Counted from the stretch's first letter, positions 44,906-58,900 are shown. The stretch: DNA of 64,000 nt from Arenibacter sp. ARW7G5Y1 (GCF_003201775.1 NZ_QJJZ01000006.1:175235-239234); one strand, 5' to 3'. Notes: a model not told the origin generated them from the sequence alone. Numbers and translations are program-made.

Positions 44906-47173
44906 ATGAACCCGAACAAAAAAAATAACCTACTGCTTTTCGTTCTAACTTTGATGCTGTTGGGTGCAAGCTCAATTTCGGCCCAGACCCTGAACAAACC
45001 TACTCCTGCCGACAACCCAAATCTAGCGGGTAATTCGGTTTGGACCGCTGCCTGTGCATCTGCAACTTTTAACGAATACTACATAAATTTCACATGGTTA
45101 CCTACTGTAAACAGCGATAATGAATTTGTATTGGAATTATCCGATGCCGCCGGATCCTTTGGCAGTCCAAAGGAACTGGCAAGGGTAGCTGATAAGAATT
45201 CGGACTTCGATTTTGACTTTTCATTTGCATTGCCCACAGATACAAGGGGAGATGGCTATAGATTTAGGGTAAGAAGTACCAGTCCGGCCAAAACCAGTCC
45301 TGTTTCGGATGCCTTTGAGATGTATTATATAGACTTCAATACCACAATAGCCATTAGGGAATTGGGCGACTCTGGAACACCGCCGGCGCAAAAAGTACAA
45401 CTCTGTAATGGGGGAACCACTACCTTGGAAGTTTACAATGTACCCAATGCAGAAACCTATCGGTATAATTGGTATAAGAATACATCACCATTCACCAGTG
45501 GTGGAAATGGTCCAACCATTGAAGTTTCCGAAAGCGGTTATTATGTGGTTGAACTGGATTACGGATCCACCTGTTCAGGATCGGCCAATACACAGTCGCT
45601 ATCCATAGAGGTTCAAATCGGAACAAGTGTAGGTTTAGCCTTGAACCCTCCGGCCGAAACAGCCTTATGTTCAGGCCAAAGTTATCCGCCACTTGAGGCC
45701 AATATGAATTATCCGGACCTTTCCTATACTTGGTACAAAGGGTCCACGATAGTTCAACCCAGTACCTTAGGCGCCTATACGTATACCATTGATACCAATA
45801 ACGCCAATTTTCCAGGCGAATATTCCGTAAAGATACAAGGTGATGGTATTTGTACAGAAACCTCCAATACCGTAAATATTACCAATGCCGGACTCTTTAC
45901 CGTCTCTAGGGATAATCCTGCCAACATGGTTATTTTACCAGGAGAAACTGCCAATTTATTAGCCTCTTCCGATGCCGCATCCGTTACCTACCAGTGGTAT
46001 AAGGATAATACTATCATTGCGGGAGCCACAAATAGTTCCTATTTGGCCAATGCAGTAGGTAGCTATCATGCACAAATAACACTAAGCGGTGGTGCATGTA
46101 CCTCTGCCGTAAAGAACACAGAAACAACTACAGTGGTAAACCCCGATTCCTTTGAATTAATTACAAATTATACCACAGAATATACCGATTGCGTCAATAC
46201 AAGCGTAGCCCTTGAAATAAGTAAAATCAACGCTGTACTATCGGACGGTTCCAAAACCGATGTAACTGCAGATTTAAAAAGCAGTTTTGCCTACCAATGG
46301 AAAAAGGACGGTGTAGATATCCCAGCTGCCAATGCAAGCAATATAAGTCTAACGAATACCACGGAAAACGGAGAATACAAAGTTGAAGCAACCTTGGATA
46401 GCTTTACATCAACCTCCAATACATTAGCAGTGCGTTTGTTGACCAACGAAAACCTAACCATATCCTCCACAGCTACCGTAATATGCAATTCAAACGAGAC
46501 GATTGATATTTCAACCACCACCACCTTAACCGGCGAAAGCTTTGATTGGTTTAAAGATGGGGTTAATTTAAATACCCTGAGCGAATCTCTATCGGTTACA
46601 GCTCCAGGCTCCTATCAATTGGTGGTACAGAAAAACGGTTGTGACCTCCGGTCCAACGAGATCGTTATCTCTCCTTTGGACGATTCATTGATAGCGCTTA
46701 GCATAACCAATAACGAAGTGGTCTTTCCGGAAGGAGGCAGTAAAATAATTTCTGCCAGTGGGGCAACAAGCTATAAATGGTACGACCAAAACAACGTATT
46801 GTTGAGTGATACGGACACCGTGTCAATTACCCAGGAAGGCAGTTATATGGTAACTGCTAACGTTGATAATTGCGAGATTTCCAAAACATTCTCAGCCTCC
46901 TATCAAGACACTTTTGGTATCCCAAATGTAATTACCGCCAATGGCGATGGCTATAACGACCAATGGATAATTCCAAATACATATACTAAAGACCCCAATA
47001 TATCAGTTATTATTTATAATGACAAAGGAGAGGAAGTACTTAACCAAAACCAATACAAGAATAATTGGCCAGAAGCTTCCATGAAATTCCCAAAGCAAAA
47101 TATGGTATTTTATTATACCATTAAAAATGCCAAGGAAACTTTAAAGAAGGGTACTATTACAGTAATACGTTAA
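44906..47173 (+). CDS. secreted Ig-like protein with a T9SS type B C-terminal sorting domain
   Basis: A 755-residue exported protein. A signal peptide (about 1-26, ending SISAQ) is followed by a fibronectin/Ig-like N-terminal domain and several Ig-like beta domains with repeated W-Y-K-[DN] segments (NWYKNTSPF, TWYKGSTI, QWYKDNTII, DWFKDGVN). The last 85 residues (about 670-755, IPNVITANGDGYNDQWIIPN...GTITVIR) are the gliding motility/CHU_C-type C-terminal domain that targets proteins to type IX secretion. It lies 6 nt before the SprF-like gene, which suggests a SprC/SprD-like partner role for the adhesin downstream. Confidence 0.88.
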   Translation: MNPNKKNNLLLFVLTLMLLGASSISAQTLNKPTPADNPNLAGNSVWTAACASATFNEYYINFTWLPTVNSDNEFVLELSDAAGSFGSPKELARVADKNSDFDFDFSFALPTDTRGDGYRFRVRSTSPAKTSPVSDAFEMYYIDFNTTIAIRELGDSGTPPAQKVQLCNGGTTTLEVYNVPNAETYRYNWYKNTSPFTSGGNGPTIEVSESGYYVVELDYGSTCSGSANTQSLSIEVQIGTSVGLALNPPAETALCSGQSYPPLEANMNYPDLSYTWYKGSTIVQPSTLGAYTYTIDTNNANFPGEYSVKIQGDGICTETSNTVNITNAGLFTVSRDNPANMVILPGETANLLASSDAASVTYQWYKDNTIIAGATNSSYLANAVGSYHAQITLSGGACTSAVKNTETTTVVNPDSFELITNYTTEYTDCVNTSVALEISKINAVLSDGSKTDVTADLKSSFAYQWKKDGVDIPAANASNISLTNTTENGEYKVEATLDSFTSTSNTLAVRLLTNENLTISSTATVICNSNETIDISTTTTLTGESFDWFKDGVNLNTLSESLSVTAPGSYQLVVQKNGCDLRSNEIVISPLDDSLIALSITNNEVVFPEGGSKIISASGATSYKWYDQNNVLLSDTDTVSITQEGSYMVTANVDNCEISKTFSASYQDTFGIPNVITANGDGYNDQWIIPNTYTKDPNISVIIYNDKGEEVLNQNQYKNNWPEASMKFPKQNMVFYYTIKNAKETLKKGTITVIR

Positions 47174-47179
47174 TGCACC

Positions 47180-49267
47180 ATGCTTAAGAAAAACTTTTTA
47201 TATATCATCTTTTTATTACTCTGCCTTTCCAAGGTTACCGGACAGGAAGAAAGTCCGTTTGTTTCTTACGATGTTCCCTCACAGAACCTCCTAAAATTCA
47301 ATAGGTTTCTAATAAACCCCACTTTTTCTACAGTAAGGGAAGACAAATCCTATATAAATCTATTACACAGAAACCAATCGGTATCTTTCGATGATAACAA
47401 CCAAGACTATTTTTTAAGTTACAGTGGGCGTGTCAACGACCGCAGTGGATTGGGACTGAGCCTATACACCCAAAGGGAAGGATTAATTTCCAACTACGGC
47501 GTTATGGCCAACTACGCTTACGGTATTAAATTAAGTGAAAAAAGTAATTTTACCTTTGGCGCAAATTTAGCCTATTACAACAGTGGCTTTGATAGGAACC
47601 GAGCCAATGCATTGGATCCAAATGACCCAGCATTAAATGGGTTACAGGATTCCAATCTTCTGTCTTTTCAACCCGGATTCAATATTTCCTTTGGGAAGTT
47701 CGATTTTGGAATATTCGCTGAAAACCTATTCGACTATAACTTAAAGACCAGTGAAACAATTACCGAATTCGGGGATAAAACCTTTTCAGGACATCTACAA
47801 TATACCCATCAATTCGAAAACGGTGCCGGCATTTTGGAAGCCGGGCGTTTAATGCCTTTGGCCAGAGTACGTAAAATAGGAAATGAAGAAGTAGTTTTCG
47901 GAGGTAGCCTAATTCTCGACTTGCCAAAATTAGGTTGGCTACAAGGTGGTTATGATAGTTTTTATGGTGCTTCGGCAGGAATTGGTTTTAATATAAACCG
48001 TAGACTTTCTTTAGGATATACTATGGAAAAAGGCCTGTCCAATAATTTTGATAATTTTGGACTAACGCATGAAATATCATTTGCCTACTCCATAACCCCA
48101 ACCCTTACCGAAGACCGTGTAATGCTCGAAGAGGGTTATGAGGAACTGGCAGAAAATGAAGAAGAACAGGAGGATACCCTTACTGCACAGGAATTGGAGA
48201 TAGAAAAACTGAAGAAAGCACTCGCAGAAAATGATGCTATATTGGCCGAATTAATGTTCCGTCAAGATTCAACGGAAAACAATCGCCAAAAAGATTTGGA
48301 AAGGAGATTCGAAATGGTGATGAAAATGGTCCGTGAAGAAACCCAAGGCAAGCGTCCGGACATTGAGGAAAAAGCCAAAAAAATGTATCTCGTTAACAAT
48401 GAAAATGGTGCACTTGCCAACAATTCCAAAGCCAATCCAAAAGAAAATAAACCAAACGTTATAAATTCTGCTACTACCCCAAAAGATGCCATAGCCACTA
48501 GGAAGGTTGAAACCAAAATTACCCCAAAAGCAACCAAGGGTAAAACTGAACAGGATGAGTTTACAAGGGTTGCCCAACAGAACAACATTAAAAGTAAAAA
48601 ATTCAGAAATTTGGATGGGGTAGCGGATGGTTATTACGTTGTTGCCAATGTGTATAAAGGCGAGACGTACCTGAATAAGTTCGTAACGGAACTTGCCAAT
48701 AATGGAATTAGGGCAGACTATTTTGAAAACCCCAACAATGGTCTTAAATATGTTTATCTAGAAAGGTATGATACCTGGCAAGAGGCCCTGGCCGCCCATA
48801 AATCCAACATCAATGGTACCTATTCCAAGGATATGTGGATTATGAATGTGGACAACACCCGCTATTCTGACGCGGATAAGGCCTATGTGGATAACGTAAA
48901 CAAAATCAAGGAAAAATCAACACAATATGCCCTTGATAAGCTTCAGAAAAATGTTGTGGTTAAAGACAATGTTACTTCCAACGACCCCACCGCCAAGGTT
49001 TACAAAATAAATGGTCTGGGAACAGGTTATTACATCATTGCCAATGTGTTTGCCAATGCCAACAATGCCAACAGATTTGTAAAAATGCTGAATGCCCAAG
49101 GATTAAGTGCCAGCTATTTTATCAACCCCGAAAATAATTATAGGTATGTTTATCTCAAGAGACACGAATCCTGGAACAATGCCCTGGTTTCCTATTACTC
49201 TAGGATAAATGATACTTACACCGATAAAATGTGGATCATGAGGGTAACGCCAAATCAAATGACCTAG
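47180..49267 (+). CDS. PorP/SprF-family outer-membrane protein with two SPOR-like repeats
   Basis: A 695-residue protein. After a signal peptide (about 1-21) the first 310 residues form the PorP/SprF beta-barrel-like domain (NRFLINPTFSTVREDKSYINLLHRNQ, then GLGLSLYTQREGL). A coiled coil follows (about 333-360) and a Lys/Asn/Pro-rich linker. Two related SPOR-like repeats cover about 472-557 and 605-690; each has GYY-[VI]-[VI]-ANV, YVYL-[EK]-R and MWIM. SprF is needed for SprB secretion in Flavobacterium johnsoniae, so this protein probably serves the adhesin at 49971. The SPOR-like parts may bind peptidoglycan. Confidence 0.88.
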   Translation: MLKKNFLYIIFLLLCLSKVTGQEESPFVSYDVPSQNLLKFNRFLINPTFSTVREDKSYINLLHRNQSVSFDDNNQDYFLSYSGRVNDRSGLGLSLYTQREGLISNYGVMANYAYGIKLSEKSNFTFGANLAYYNSGFDRNRANALDPNDPALNGLQDSNLLSFQPGFNISFGKFDFGIFAENLFDYNLKTSETITEFGDKTFSGHLQYTHQFENGAGILEAGRLMPLARVRKIGNEEVVFGGSLILDLPKLGWLQGGYDSFYGASAGIGFNINRRLSLGYTMEKGLSNNFDNFGLTHEISFAYSITPTLTEDRVMLEEGYEELAENEEEQEDTLTAQELEIEKLKKALAENDAILAELMFRQDSTENNRQKDLERRFEMVMKMVREETQGKRPDIEEKAKKMYLVNNENGALANNSKANPKENKPNVINSATTPKDAIATRKVETKITPKATKGKTEQDEFTRVAQQNNIKSKKFRNLDGVADGYYVVANVYKGETYLNKFVTELANNGIRADYFENPNNGLKYVYLERYDTWQEALAAHKSNINGTYSKDMWIMNVDNTRYSDADKAYVDNVNKIKEKSTQYALDKLQKNVVVKDNVTSNDPTAKVYKINGLGTGYYIIANVFANANNANRFVKMLNAQGLSASYFINPENNYRYVYLKRHESWNNALVSYYSRINDTYTDKMWIMRVTPNQMT

Positions 49268-49970
49268 CTGGACATACTCCTAAAAGATAAAGCCATCAAA
49301 TCAGCAAATAATGGTCATATACCTTCAATTGCAACCTATAACTCAACAAGCTATTAAGATTACTAACCTACAAGTCTAGGGAAAATATCCACTATTGCAT
49401 TACTGCGATGACCCTTCCGCAAATAACAACCCTGGACAATATGGTGAAACATTAAAAAATGGAGCCGTTTATTTCATGAGTCCAGAGGACCCTAGATTCA
49501 ATTGCCCATCAATCTAAGCAAAACAAAATGTCTTGGCCGATCCGGGTTCAATTCGGTTTGTTGCTTTAACAACACCACCATTCTTACAAATTACCCAAAT
49601 TTAGATAGAGCAACCCTTATTGATTCCTGCTCCAATAATTCCTTAGTCCCGTTAAAACCCAGCTATGCTGGATATGGACTAGCAATAATACATAGTTCCT
49701 TCATAATTAAATTCTTATAAGCTGCTAATAAAATAATTGCTAACCATACAATAAAAGCGTTTCACAACAGAATATTACACCGCTACAACATTAAATTTCC
49801 CAGCTCAGGATTAAGATTAATATTTGTTATGAATGTCAGGTTTTCAGAAAATTATCAAGAGGTTGTTCAACAATTTAAGATAAAATTTCACAAAACCTCC
49901 CATTAAAAGTAAACATTATTAATGGCGTGATAACCTAAATGATGAATACCATACCAAACCAATCTACCTG
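49268..49970. other. gene-free stretch upstream of the giant adhesin gene
   Basis: About 700 nt broken by stops in all frames. A 72-codon frame at 49502-49720 has no recognisable features and is not called. The stretch must hold the promoter of the adhesin gene unless read-through from the SprF-like gene is used, but no convincing TAnnTTTG box was found. Confidence 0.6.
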
Positions 49971-52900
49971 ATGGGATCAAAAAATACTAAAAAATTACTG
50001 CTGGCTTATTTTTTACTATTAGGCTTCTTCTCTGCCTATTCACAGGTAAAAAATAATTTTGATGTTCGTTATGAAAATGAACTAAGAGGTGATATAACCT
50101 TTATAGCCAATAATATTGTGAACCGCCATGTTGATGGCTATAACCGAAGGGAATGGGTGAGAACAGGACGTTGGAGCGGTTACTGGAGAGATGTCTGGGT
50201 TCCTGCTATTACCACAGATGAACCCTACGATGCTACAGGAAACTCATCGGATTACAACGACGACCTGGATATGCAATACATTGATATTGACGGTGATCCT
50301 ACAACTTTCAGTTCCAGTAGTGCTGTTTTAACCGTACCCAACCCCGATTGTGCCAAAGTGCGTTACGCCGGGTTATACTGGTCTGCTGTATTCAAAGAAG
50401 ATGATAGAACCGGTTTTGATCAACTTAAATTCAAGATTCCCGGAGGTGCGTACCAAGACTTAACGGCAGATGAAATACTATTTGACGGGGCAGGGGATGC
50501 CGATTTCGGTTATTACAGCCCCTACGCGTGTTATAAAGACGTTACCGCAATTGTATCGGGCATGGCAAACCCCAATGGGGAATATTTTGCAGCCAACATA
50601 AGAGCCAGCTCCGGAAGCAGTATTTCCGGGGGTGTTTCCGGGGGATGGAAAATGGTCGTGGTCTATGAAGATCCAAATTTACCCGGAAAATATATCACCA
50701 CCTTTGATGGATACGCAGGAATTAAATCGGGGGAAACCGTAGATATTCCTGTTAACGGTTTTACTACCCTACCCGCCCCTTTTCCCGTAATTGCACAATT
50801 GGGCGTTGCTACCTTGGAGGGAGATAACAGAATAAGTGGCGACGGACTTTCCTTTAAAGCCAACTCCAACCCTTCCTTTACCGCATTGGGAAATACGGTA
50901 AACCCTACCAATAATTTCTTTAATAGTAATATTACCAGAGCCAATGCCATAGTTACGGACAGAACGCCCAACTCTATAAACACACTGGGCTGGGATGTTG
51001 ATTTTTTCAACATTAATAACCCGTTGAACGGGGTTATACCCAATAATGAAACAGGTGCCGTATTTAGAGCTAGCTCTTCACAGGATAAATACGATATCTT
51101 CTTTACATCCTTTGATGTGGAAATTATAGAGCCCATTATTAATTTAATAAAAAGGGTTGAAGATATTGCAGGAAACGATATCACCGGTCAAGGGGTAAAC
51201 CTTGGCCAAACCTTGGATTATGTCTTGGAATTTCAAAATGTAGGTAATGATAGTGCGGATAATTATACCATCAAGGACGTACTTCCGGTAAATGTTACCC
51301 TGGATGAAGGAAGTTTTACCTTACCAACAGGGGTCACTTATACCTTTGACCCATCTACTAGGACCGTATTGTTCAATATTCCTAATAACTTGGTTGAAAA
51401 AAACGACCCACAATATGCTATCCGTATGCGGGTTAAAGTAGCTGAAAACTGCTATGACTTTATTGATGCCTGTTCGGATCTTATACAAAATTTGGCTTAT
51501 TCTACCTATCGCGGAGTACTGAACAGTAACCAAATAAGTGATGACCCCAGTGTAACAGACTTCGATAATTGCGGATTTGTAACCCCCGGTGCCACCAACT
51601 TCTTATTGGACGATCTTGAGGATTGCAACTTCACAAGAACTGTGCAACTATGTGGTGATCAAGTACTTTTGGATGCCGGTAATGGTTTTGACGAATACAT
51701 ATGGTACAAGGACGAAAATGGAAATCAAGAGTTGGATGCCTCCGATACCCTTATAACCGATGGTGATTCGGATAATGACCCAAGTACTTTTATGGTCAAC
51801 GCCGTTGGTACCTATATAGTAGATAAAATTGTTGCCGATCCGTGTAAAGGGTTTAAGGAGATATTGGTAGTGGAACGCTTTGGCACCACCCAAACAAACC
51901 CTATTGTTGATTTTTTCAACAACAGTAATAATGATGCCGATCCCACCAATGATGTACAAGGTGAAATTGTGAATTGTTCCGTTGATGGAAGTCCGTTACC
52001 CAAGATCTTCCTTTGCGGGGTAAACGATACACAGTTAATACAAGTCAATATTACGGATGCCCAAAGCATGGTCTGGGAACAATTGGTTGAGGGCAGCTGT
52101 ACGGATGCAGGTGACGATTGTGGAAATAAAAATGCCACCTGTACCTGGAACCAGGTAGCTACTGGCTCTAGCTTCACCGCCAACGCTGCCGGAAAATTCA
52201 GATTGGTCATCAATTATCAAAATGGCTGCTTTAGTCGGTTCTATTTCAATGTCTTCCAGAACAATTTGGATGTACAATACAATGCCAATGATATTATTTG
52301 TACCACTCCGGGAAATATCACCATTACCAATCTAGGTTTGGGATATGGATATCAACTTTATGATGTTGCCAACAATACCATAGTAGTCCCTTATAGTGCC
52401 AATAACGGTCCTAGCTTCACCATTAACACCAATGGGGCTTACAGAGTAGGGATTATGCAATTGGATAACAATACAGGGGAACCCATAGATGGCTCCTGTG
52501 AATTCAGCACCCCGGACATAGGTATCAGGGATAGGGATTTCCGGGTCGATATTACTTCCACCCCCGCCAACTGTAATGACTTGGGGAATATCAATTTACA
52601 AGCATTGAACGTTGAAGCCAATTATGAGTACGAAATTCGTATCGATGATGGTTCCAATGGGGGACAAGGTACCTTGCTGGACAACGAAACCGCCCAACCG
52701 GACAATAATCATACCTTTGAAAACTTAAACCCGGGAGATTATATCATAATTACCAGAACGGATGACGGATGTTTGGATTCCCAAAATGTTACTGTAACAA
52801 GAATTCCTGACCCCTCCTTAACAGCTACAACTACGGCAAATATTGGTTGCGAAGACGGAATTATTACCTTGACCACTACCGGTGGATTTCCCAACCCTGC

Positions 52901-55900
52901 CTACAACTATGCTATTTGGAGCAAAAACGGAGTTCCTCTATATGCAAGTGTTGCAGCCATTCCACCATCTGCTTATCAAAATGACGCCAACTTTACCTTC
53001 AGTGTAGGGGAAGAGGGTGATTATGGATTTGTAGTTGTAGATGGCAATAACTGTATCGCCTTTTCCAACATTGCAACCATAACCATTGCTCCGTCCGTAG
53101 AATATACCACTACAATAACGGATGAGAGCTGTTTTGGAGCTGATGATGGATCCATTTCCGTGAATGTCACCAATACTAATGGGTACACCCTTTCCTATAC
53201 CTTAACTTATCCGGATAATTCATTTGACATCAATCCTTCAGGGACTTTTACCGATTTAACACAAGGTGATTACAGTTTAACGATTAGTCAAACAAAAGGA
53301 TCGGTTAGTTGTGACTATATTGAGGATTTTACCATAGGTGGCCCCACAGAGGGAATCTCTGGGGATGCTGTTTTAACACAGGATTATACCTGTCTTCAGG
53401 AAGGCACCATCGAAGTCCAAAATGTTACGGGAGGATCGGCGCCATATTCTTATAGTATTGACGGGGTCAATTTTGTTTCAGGTCCTGGCGCAGAAACTTT
53501 TTCCAATCTTACCAACGGGACTTATACTATTACTATAAGGGACGCAACCCTTTGTACCTTTGTTACAAATTCTGTTGTAATTGATCCGCTGGATGAGCCA
53601 ACGGACCTCACCTTTACCTCAACAGCCCCAAACTGTCCAACTCAAACATCCAATGTAACGGTAACTGCGGTAAATGGAATTGATCCCCTAACCATAGAGA
53701 TCATAGCCCCTTCGGCCATTGCTTCAAATTCTATAGCCGGTAAAACGGCCACCTTTAATAACCTAGCGCCCGACACCTATACCTTTAGGGTTACGGATAG
53801 CAAAGGTTGTTCCTATGATGAAACGTATACCATTTCCCCTGTTGATCCAATCCAAGTGGTAGGCACATTGGTAAATAACGTATTATGTCAAGGAAGTTCA
53901 GATGGGGCCATAGATTTTGAAATAACCGATTTTAGCACTACCTATAGCTATTCGGTCAACGGCGCCACGGCCATTACGGGACAATCTGCCAGCACAATCA
54001 ATTTAACTGGGCTATCGGCAGGTGATTACACCATTGTTATTACCGATGAGACCACGAACTGTACAGATACCAACACCATAACCGTTAGTGAACCCGTTAA
54101 CCCATTGTCCTTTACTTTTTCTGTGAGTCCGTTGACTTGTTCCACAGATGGTTCTGTAACAATTACCACAACCGGTGGATGGGGAGGATATTCATATGAA
54201 CTTGAACAACCGGATAACAGTGTTTTAGGACCACAGGGAAGCAATGCATTCTCAGCTCTAGACCAAACGGGCACTTATACCATCAGCGTTAGCGATGCCG
54301 GAGGATGTACAATAACCGATACCTTCGATCTATTAACCCCGGCAAATCCTACTGCAACATTGGATGCCACCACCAACCTATGTTATGTTCCTGGTACGGG
54401 AGTTAGCCTTACTGCTACAGCTGCAGGTGGAATTGCACCCTATACCTACAGCCTTAACGGCGCACCTGCACAGAATGGCAATGTGTTTAACAACCTTGGC
54501 CCTGGCGCCTATTCCGTTGTGGTAAGGGATGCTTATGGATGTAATGTTACTACAAATACAGTCAATATAGAGTCGCAGCTGACAGTGTCCAATGTTATTA
54601 CCAAAGAATTGGATTGTTCTGCCTCTCCTGACGCTATCATTGATATAACCATAAATGGTGGATATGCCGCCTATAGCTATCAAATAAATGGTGGAGCAAG
54701 CACGGCCATTGTAGGAAATACCATTTCCTATTCCACGGCAGTAGACGGTAGCTTCACTTTCCTAATTACCGATAACGAAGGCTGTACAGCACAAACCACT
54801 GTTGTTGTGGACCCAATTACCAATCCCGTAGCAACAAATAATATTACGGATCCAAATTGTGATAGTGCGGCCAACGGTAGTGTTGAAATTGTAATAGATC
54901 CAAACTTTGGAACCGCACCTTATCAAGTAAACTTTAATGGAGCAGGATTTAGCAATCAAACCACATACTCCGGACTTGCTTCGGGAACATATAACTATGT
55001 GGTACAGGACAGTAAAGGTTGTACATTCAACGGTAGTGCAGCCCTGACAGCACCAAATGCCATTACCGCCAATGCCGTGTTAACACAACCTTATACCTGT
55101 TTACAGACTGCCAGCATACAAGTCCAAAATATAACTGGAGGAACACCTGGATATACCTATAGTATAGACGGAATAAATTTTGTTGCAGGGGATACTTTCA
55201 CAGGACTTACCGATGGCGATTATACAATTACCGTTCGTGATGCGAGTGGATGTACTTTTGCTACACTTCCTGTAAATGTACCCGCTTTAGATCCACCAAC
55301 CGATATTACTTTTATTAGTACCGCGGCCAACTGTCCGTCCGAAACATCAAATGTCACTTTAACAGCGATAGGAGGGAGTGGAGCGATAACCTATGAAATC
55401 ATTGCACCTGCTGCATCAGCCGCAACAAACGCAACAGGAGTATTCAACAATCTGGTTCCGGACACCTATACCTTTAGAGTTACGGATGCCAAAGGCTGCT
55501 CGTACAACGAAAGTTATACTGTTAACCCTGTTGTAAAAATAGATGCATTGGGCACCTTGACCCAGAATGTGTCCTGCCAGGGAAGTGCCGATGGCGCCAT
55601 TCAATACAACGTTTCTGGATTTTCCGGGAATTATAGCTTTACTATAACAGGTCCAACGGCCATAGCCGCACAAAGTGGAATAACTACCAACCCATTGAAC
55701 TTCAGTGGTCTGTTGGCCGGGGATTATACCATTACCGTTACAGACGATACCACCAATTGTACCGATACCGCAACCGTTACGGTAAATGAACCAGCAGATC
55801 CATTGGCCTTTACCTTTGAGTTGGGCCCGTTGACCTGTGCTACAGATGGATCGGTAACCATATCCGCAACAGACGGATGGGGAGGATATTCATATCAAAT

Positions 55901-58900
55901 TGAACAACCTGATACTGTTGTTTTGGGACCACAGGGAAGCAATACTTTTAGCAGCTTAAATCAGAATGGTACTTATATTATCAGTGTTACCGACGCTGGT
56001 GGATGTACCGTTACCGATACCTTTGATATTGTTGCGCCGGCAAATCCTACAGCGACCCTGGCCGCAACTACCAACCTATGTTACATTCCCGGAACAGGGG
56101 TTAGCCTTACCGCAACTGCGGCTGGCGGAATTGCACCCTATACCTATAGCCTAAACGGCGCACCGGCACAAAATGGAAACGTATTTAACAACCTTGGCCC
56201 CGGAGCTTATTCCGTTGTAGTACTCGATGCCTATGGTTGTAACGTTACTACCAATACAATAACCGTAGAACAACAACTTAGTGTTGCAAGTAACATTACC
56301 AAGGAACTGGATTGTACCGCTTCACCTGATGCCATAATCGCTATTACCATAAATGGAGGTTACCCGGATTATAGTTATAGGGTTAAAGTTGATGCTGCGC
56401 CCTACAGTGCGCCAACGGCCTTAGGTGCTACAGTGACCAACTTTAACTACACGGCAACCACAGCAGGAACCTATGTTTTCGAAATTACCGACAGTGAAGG
56501 CTGTACTGTTCAAACAACCGATATCACTATAGAACCTACCATCAACCCACAGGCCTCCGAAACGGTGACCGATGTAAGCTGTAATGGCAGCAGTGATGGC
56601 GTAGTGGAAATTGTAGTGGATACCGATTTTGGAACGGCTCCTTACCTGATAAATTTTGATGGGGGAGGACTGAGCAGCAATACTTCCTATTCAGGACTTG
56701 CAGCAGGAACCTATTTCTATACTGTTCAGGACGCCAAAGAATGCACAGTAACCAATTCGGTTACTGTAGGAGAACCAGCAGCCATTACCTTCGATGCTGT
56801 AATCATCCAAGAATATACATGTTTACAGGATGCCAGTGTAGAGGCGCAAAATGTAATTGGCGGCACATCCCCATATACTTATAGTATTGACGGCACCAAT
56901 TTTGGCACCAATAGCTTTACAGGTCTCAAAGATGGAAATTATACGCTTACAGTAAAGGATGACAATGGCTGTACCGCCACTAGGCCTATCACCATTGATC
57001 CCCTTACACCTCCCACAGACATATCGTTCAGTGCTACGGCCGCCAATTGTCCAGCGGAAACCTCCAATATCACATTAACCCCAACCGGAGGTAGTGGAAC
57101 GATTACTTATGAAATCATTGCACCTGCTGCATCAGCCGCAACAAACGCAACAGGAATATTCAACAATCTGGTTCCAGACACCTATACGTTTAGAGTTACA
57201 GATGCAAAGGGATGCTCCTATGACGAAAATTACACCCTAAACCCTGTTACAAAGATAAATGTACTGGGCACCTTGACCCAGAATGTATCCTGCCAGGGAA
57301 GTGCCGATGGCGCCATTCAATACAACGTGTCTGGATTTGCCGGGAATTATAGCTTTACTGTAACAGGTCCAACGGCCATAGCGCCACAAAGTGGAATTAC
57401 TACCAACCCATTGAACTTCAGTGGTCTGTTGGCCGGGGATTATACCATTACCGTTACCGATGATACCACCAATTGTACCGATACCGCAACCGTTACGGTA
57501 AATGAACCAGCAGATCCATTGGCCTTTACCTTTACGTTGAGCCCATTGACCTGTGTCACTGATGGATCGGTATCCATATCGGCAACCGATGGATGGGGAG
57601 GTTATACCTATCAAATTACTGAACCGGATACCAATGTAAAAGGCCCACAGGCCAACAACGTTTTTAACGAACTTAACCAATTGGGAACCTATACCATTAG
57701 TGTTACCGATGCAGGTGGATGTACCGTAACCGATACCTTTGATATTGTTACCCCTACCAATCCGGTAGCCAGTATTGATATTGCTGCGTCATCTTTATGC
57801 TATACCTCTACAGGCTTGGCAACTATTGTTGTTAATGCTTCAAGTGGACTGGCTCCCTATTATTACAGTTTGAACACAGGTCCTACCCAAACCTCCAATA
57901 CTTTTGTGGACTTAACACCGGCCACCTATGACTTTAATGTAATTGATAGTAATGGATGTACAGACACCGTTCAGTTTACCATTGAGCCGGAACTTACGGC
58001 CAATGCCGTTTTAACCAAGGACTTGGATTGTTCCGTTAGTCCAAATGCGGAAATCAATGTAGCCGTTAACGGAGGATATCCTGGCTATACCTATGAAGCT
58101 GCCTATAACGGTGGAGCCTATGCAGCCTATGCAGGCGGATTTCCCTATACGACCCCCAATGCTGGAACCTATAGGTTTAGAGTAACCGATTCCCAAGGTT
58201 GTACTGCAGAGAGTAACATAATTACCGTTACTGCAGCAGACTTACCGGCATTTACTAGCGTTACCCCAACCCATGTTCTTTGTAATGGCGATAACACCGG
58301 GTCTTTGGATATCATTGTGGATACCAGTGTGGGCGTAGCTCCATACACAATTACTATAGTTGAAACCGGTTCGGGAACCAATTACGGTAGTCAAACAACG
58401 GGATTACCGGCAGGGGATTATGAAATAACATTGACCGATGACAATGAATGCGCTGTTACGACCACCCAAACCATAACAGAACCCACTGCCATAAATGCCA
58501 ATATAAGCCATACCAATTTGTCCTGTTCAGCATCAACAAATGTACTGGGTACTATAACGGTAAATGCCAGTGGTGGTACATCGACATATATATATGAAAT
58601 AAATAACAATGATTATTCCTATACGGATTCCTATGATACTTCATCGGGTACCAATGACCATACCTTCACAGGATTAAACTTTGGGGATTATACTGTTAGG
58701 GTAATAGACGATAATGGCTGTGAAAGTATTACTACCGTTACCATTACCACTGGTCCCGACGTACTTATTACAACCTCACCTACACCTGGATGTGCTCCTG
58801 GAACTGGTGAAATGTTGGTAGAAGCTGCAGCAAGTAATGGAACATTGGGTACAGGCACCTTTTATTTTGCCATATATCCTGCCACCACTTGGACAGCAGC

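Noticed and set aside
49502..49720. A 72-residue frame upstream of the adhesin gene
   Set aside because: No family features, no promoter, and it sits in a gap broken by stops in every frame.
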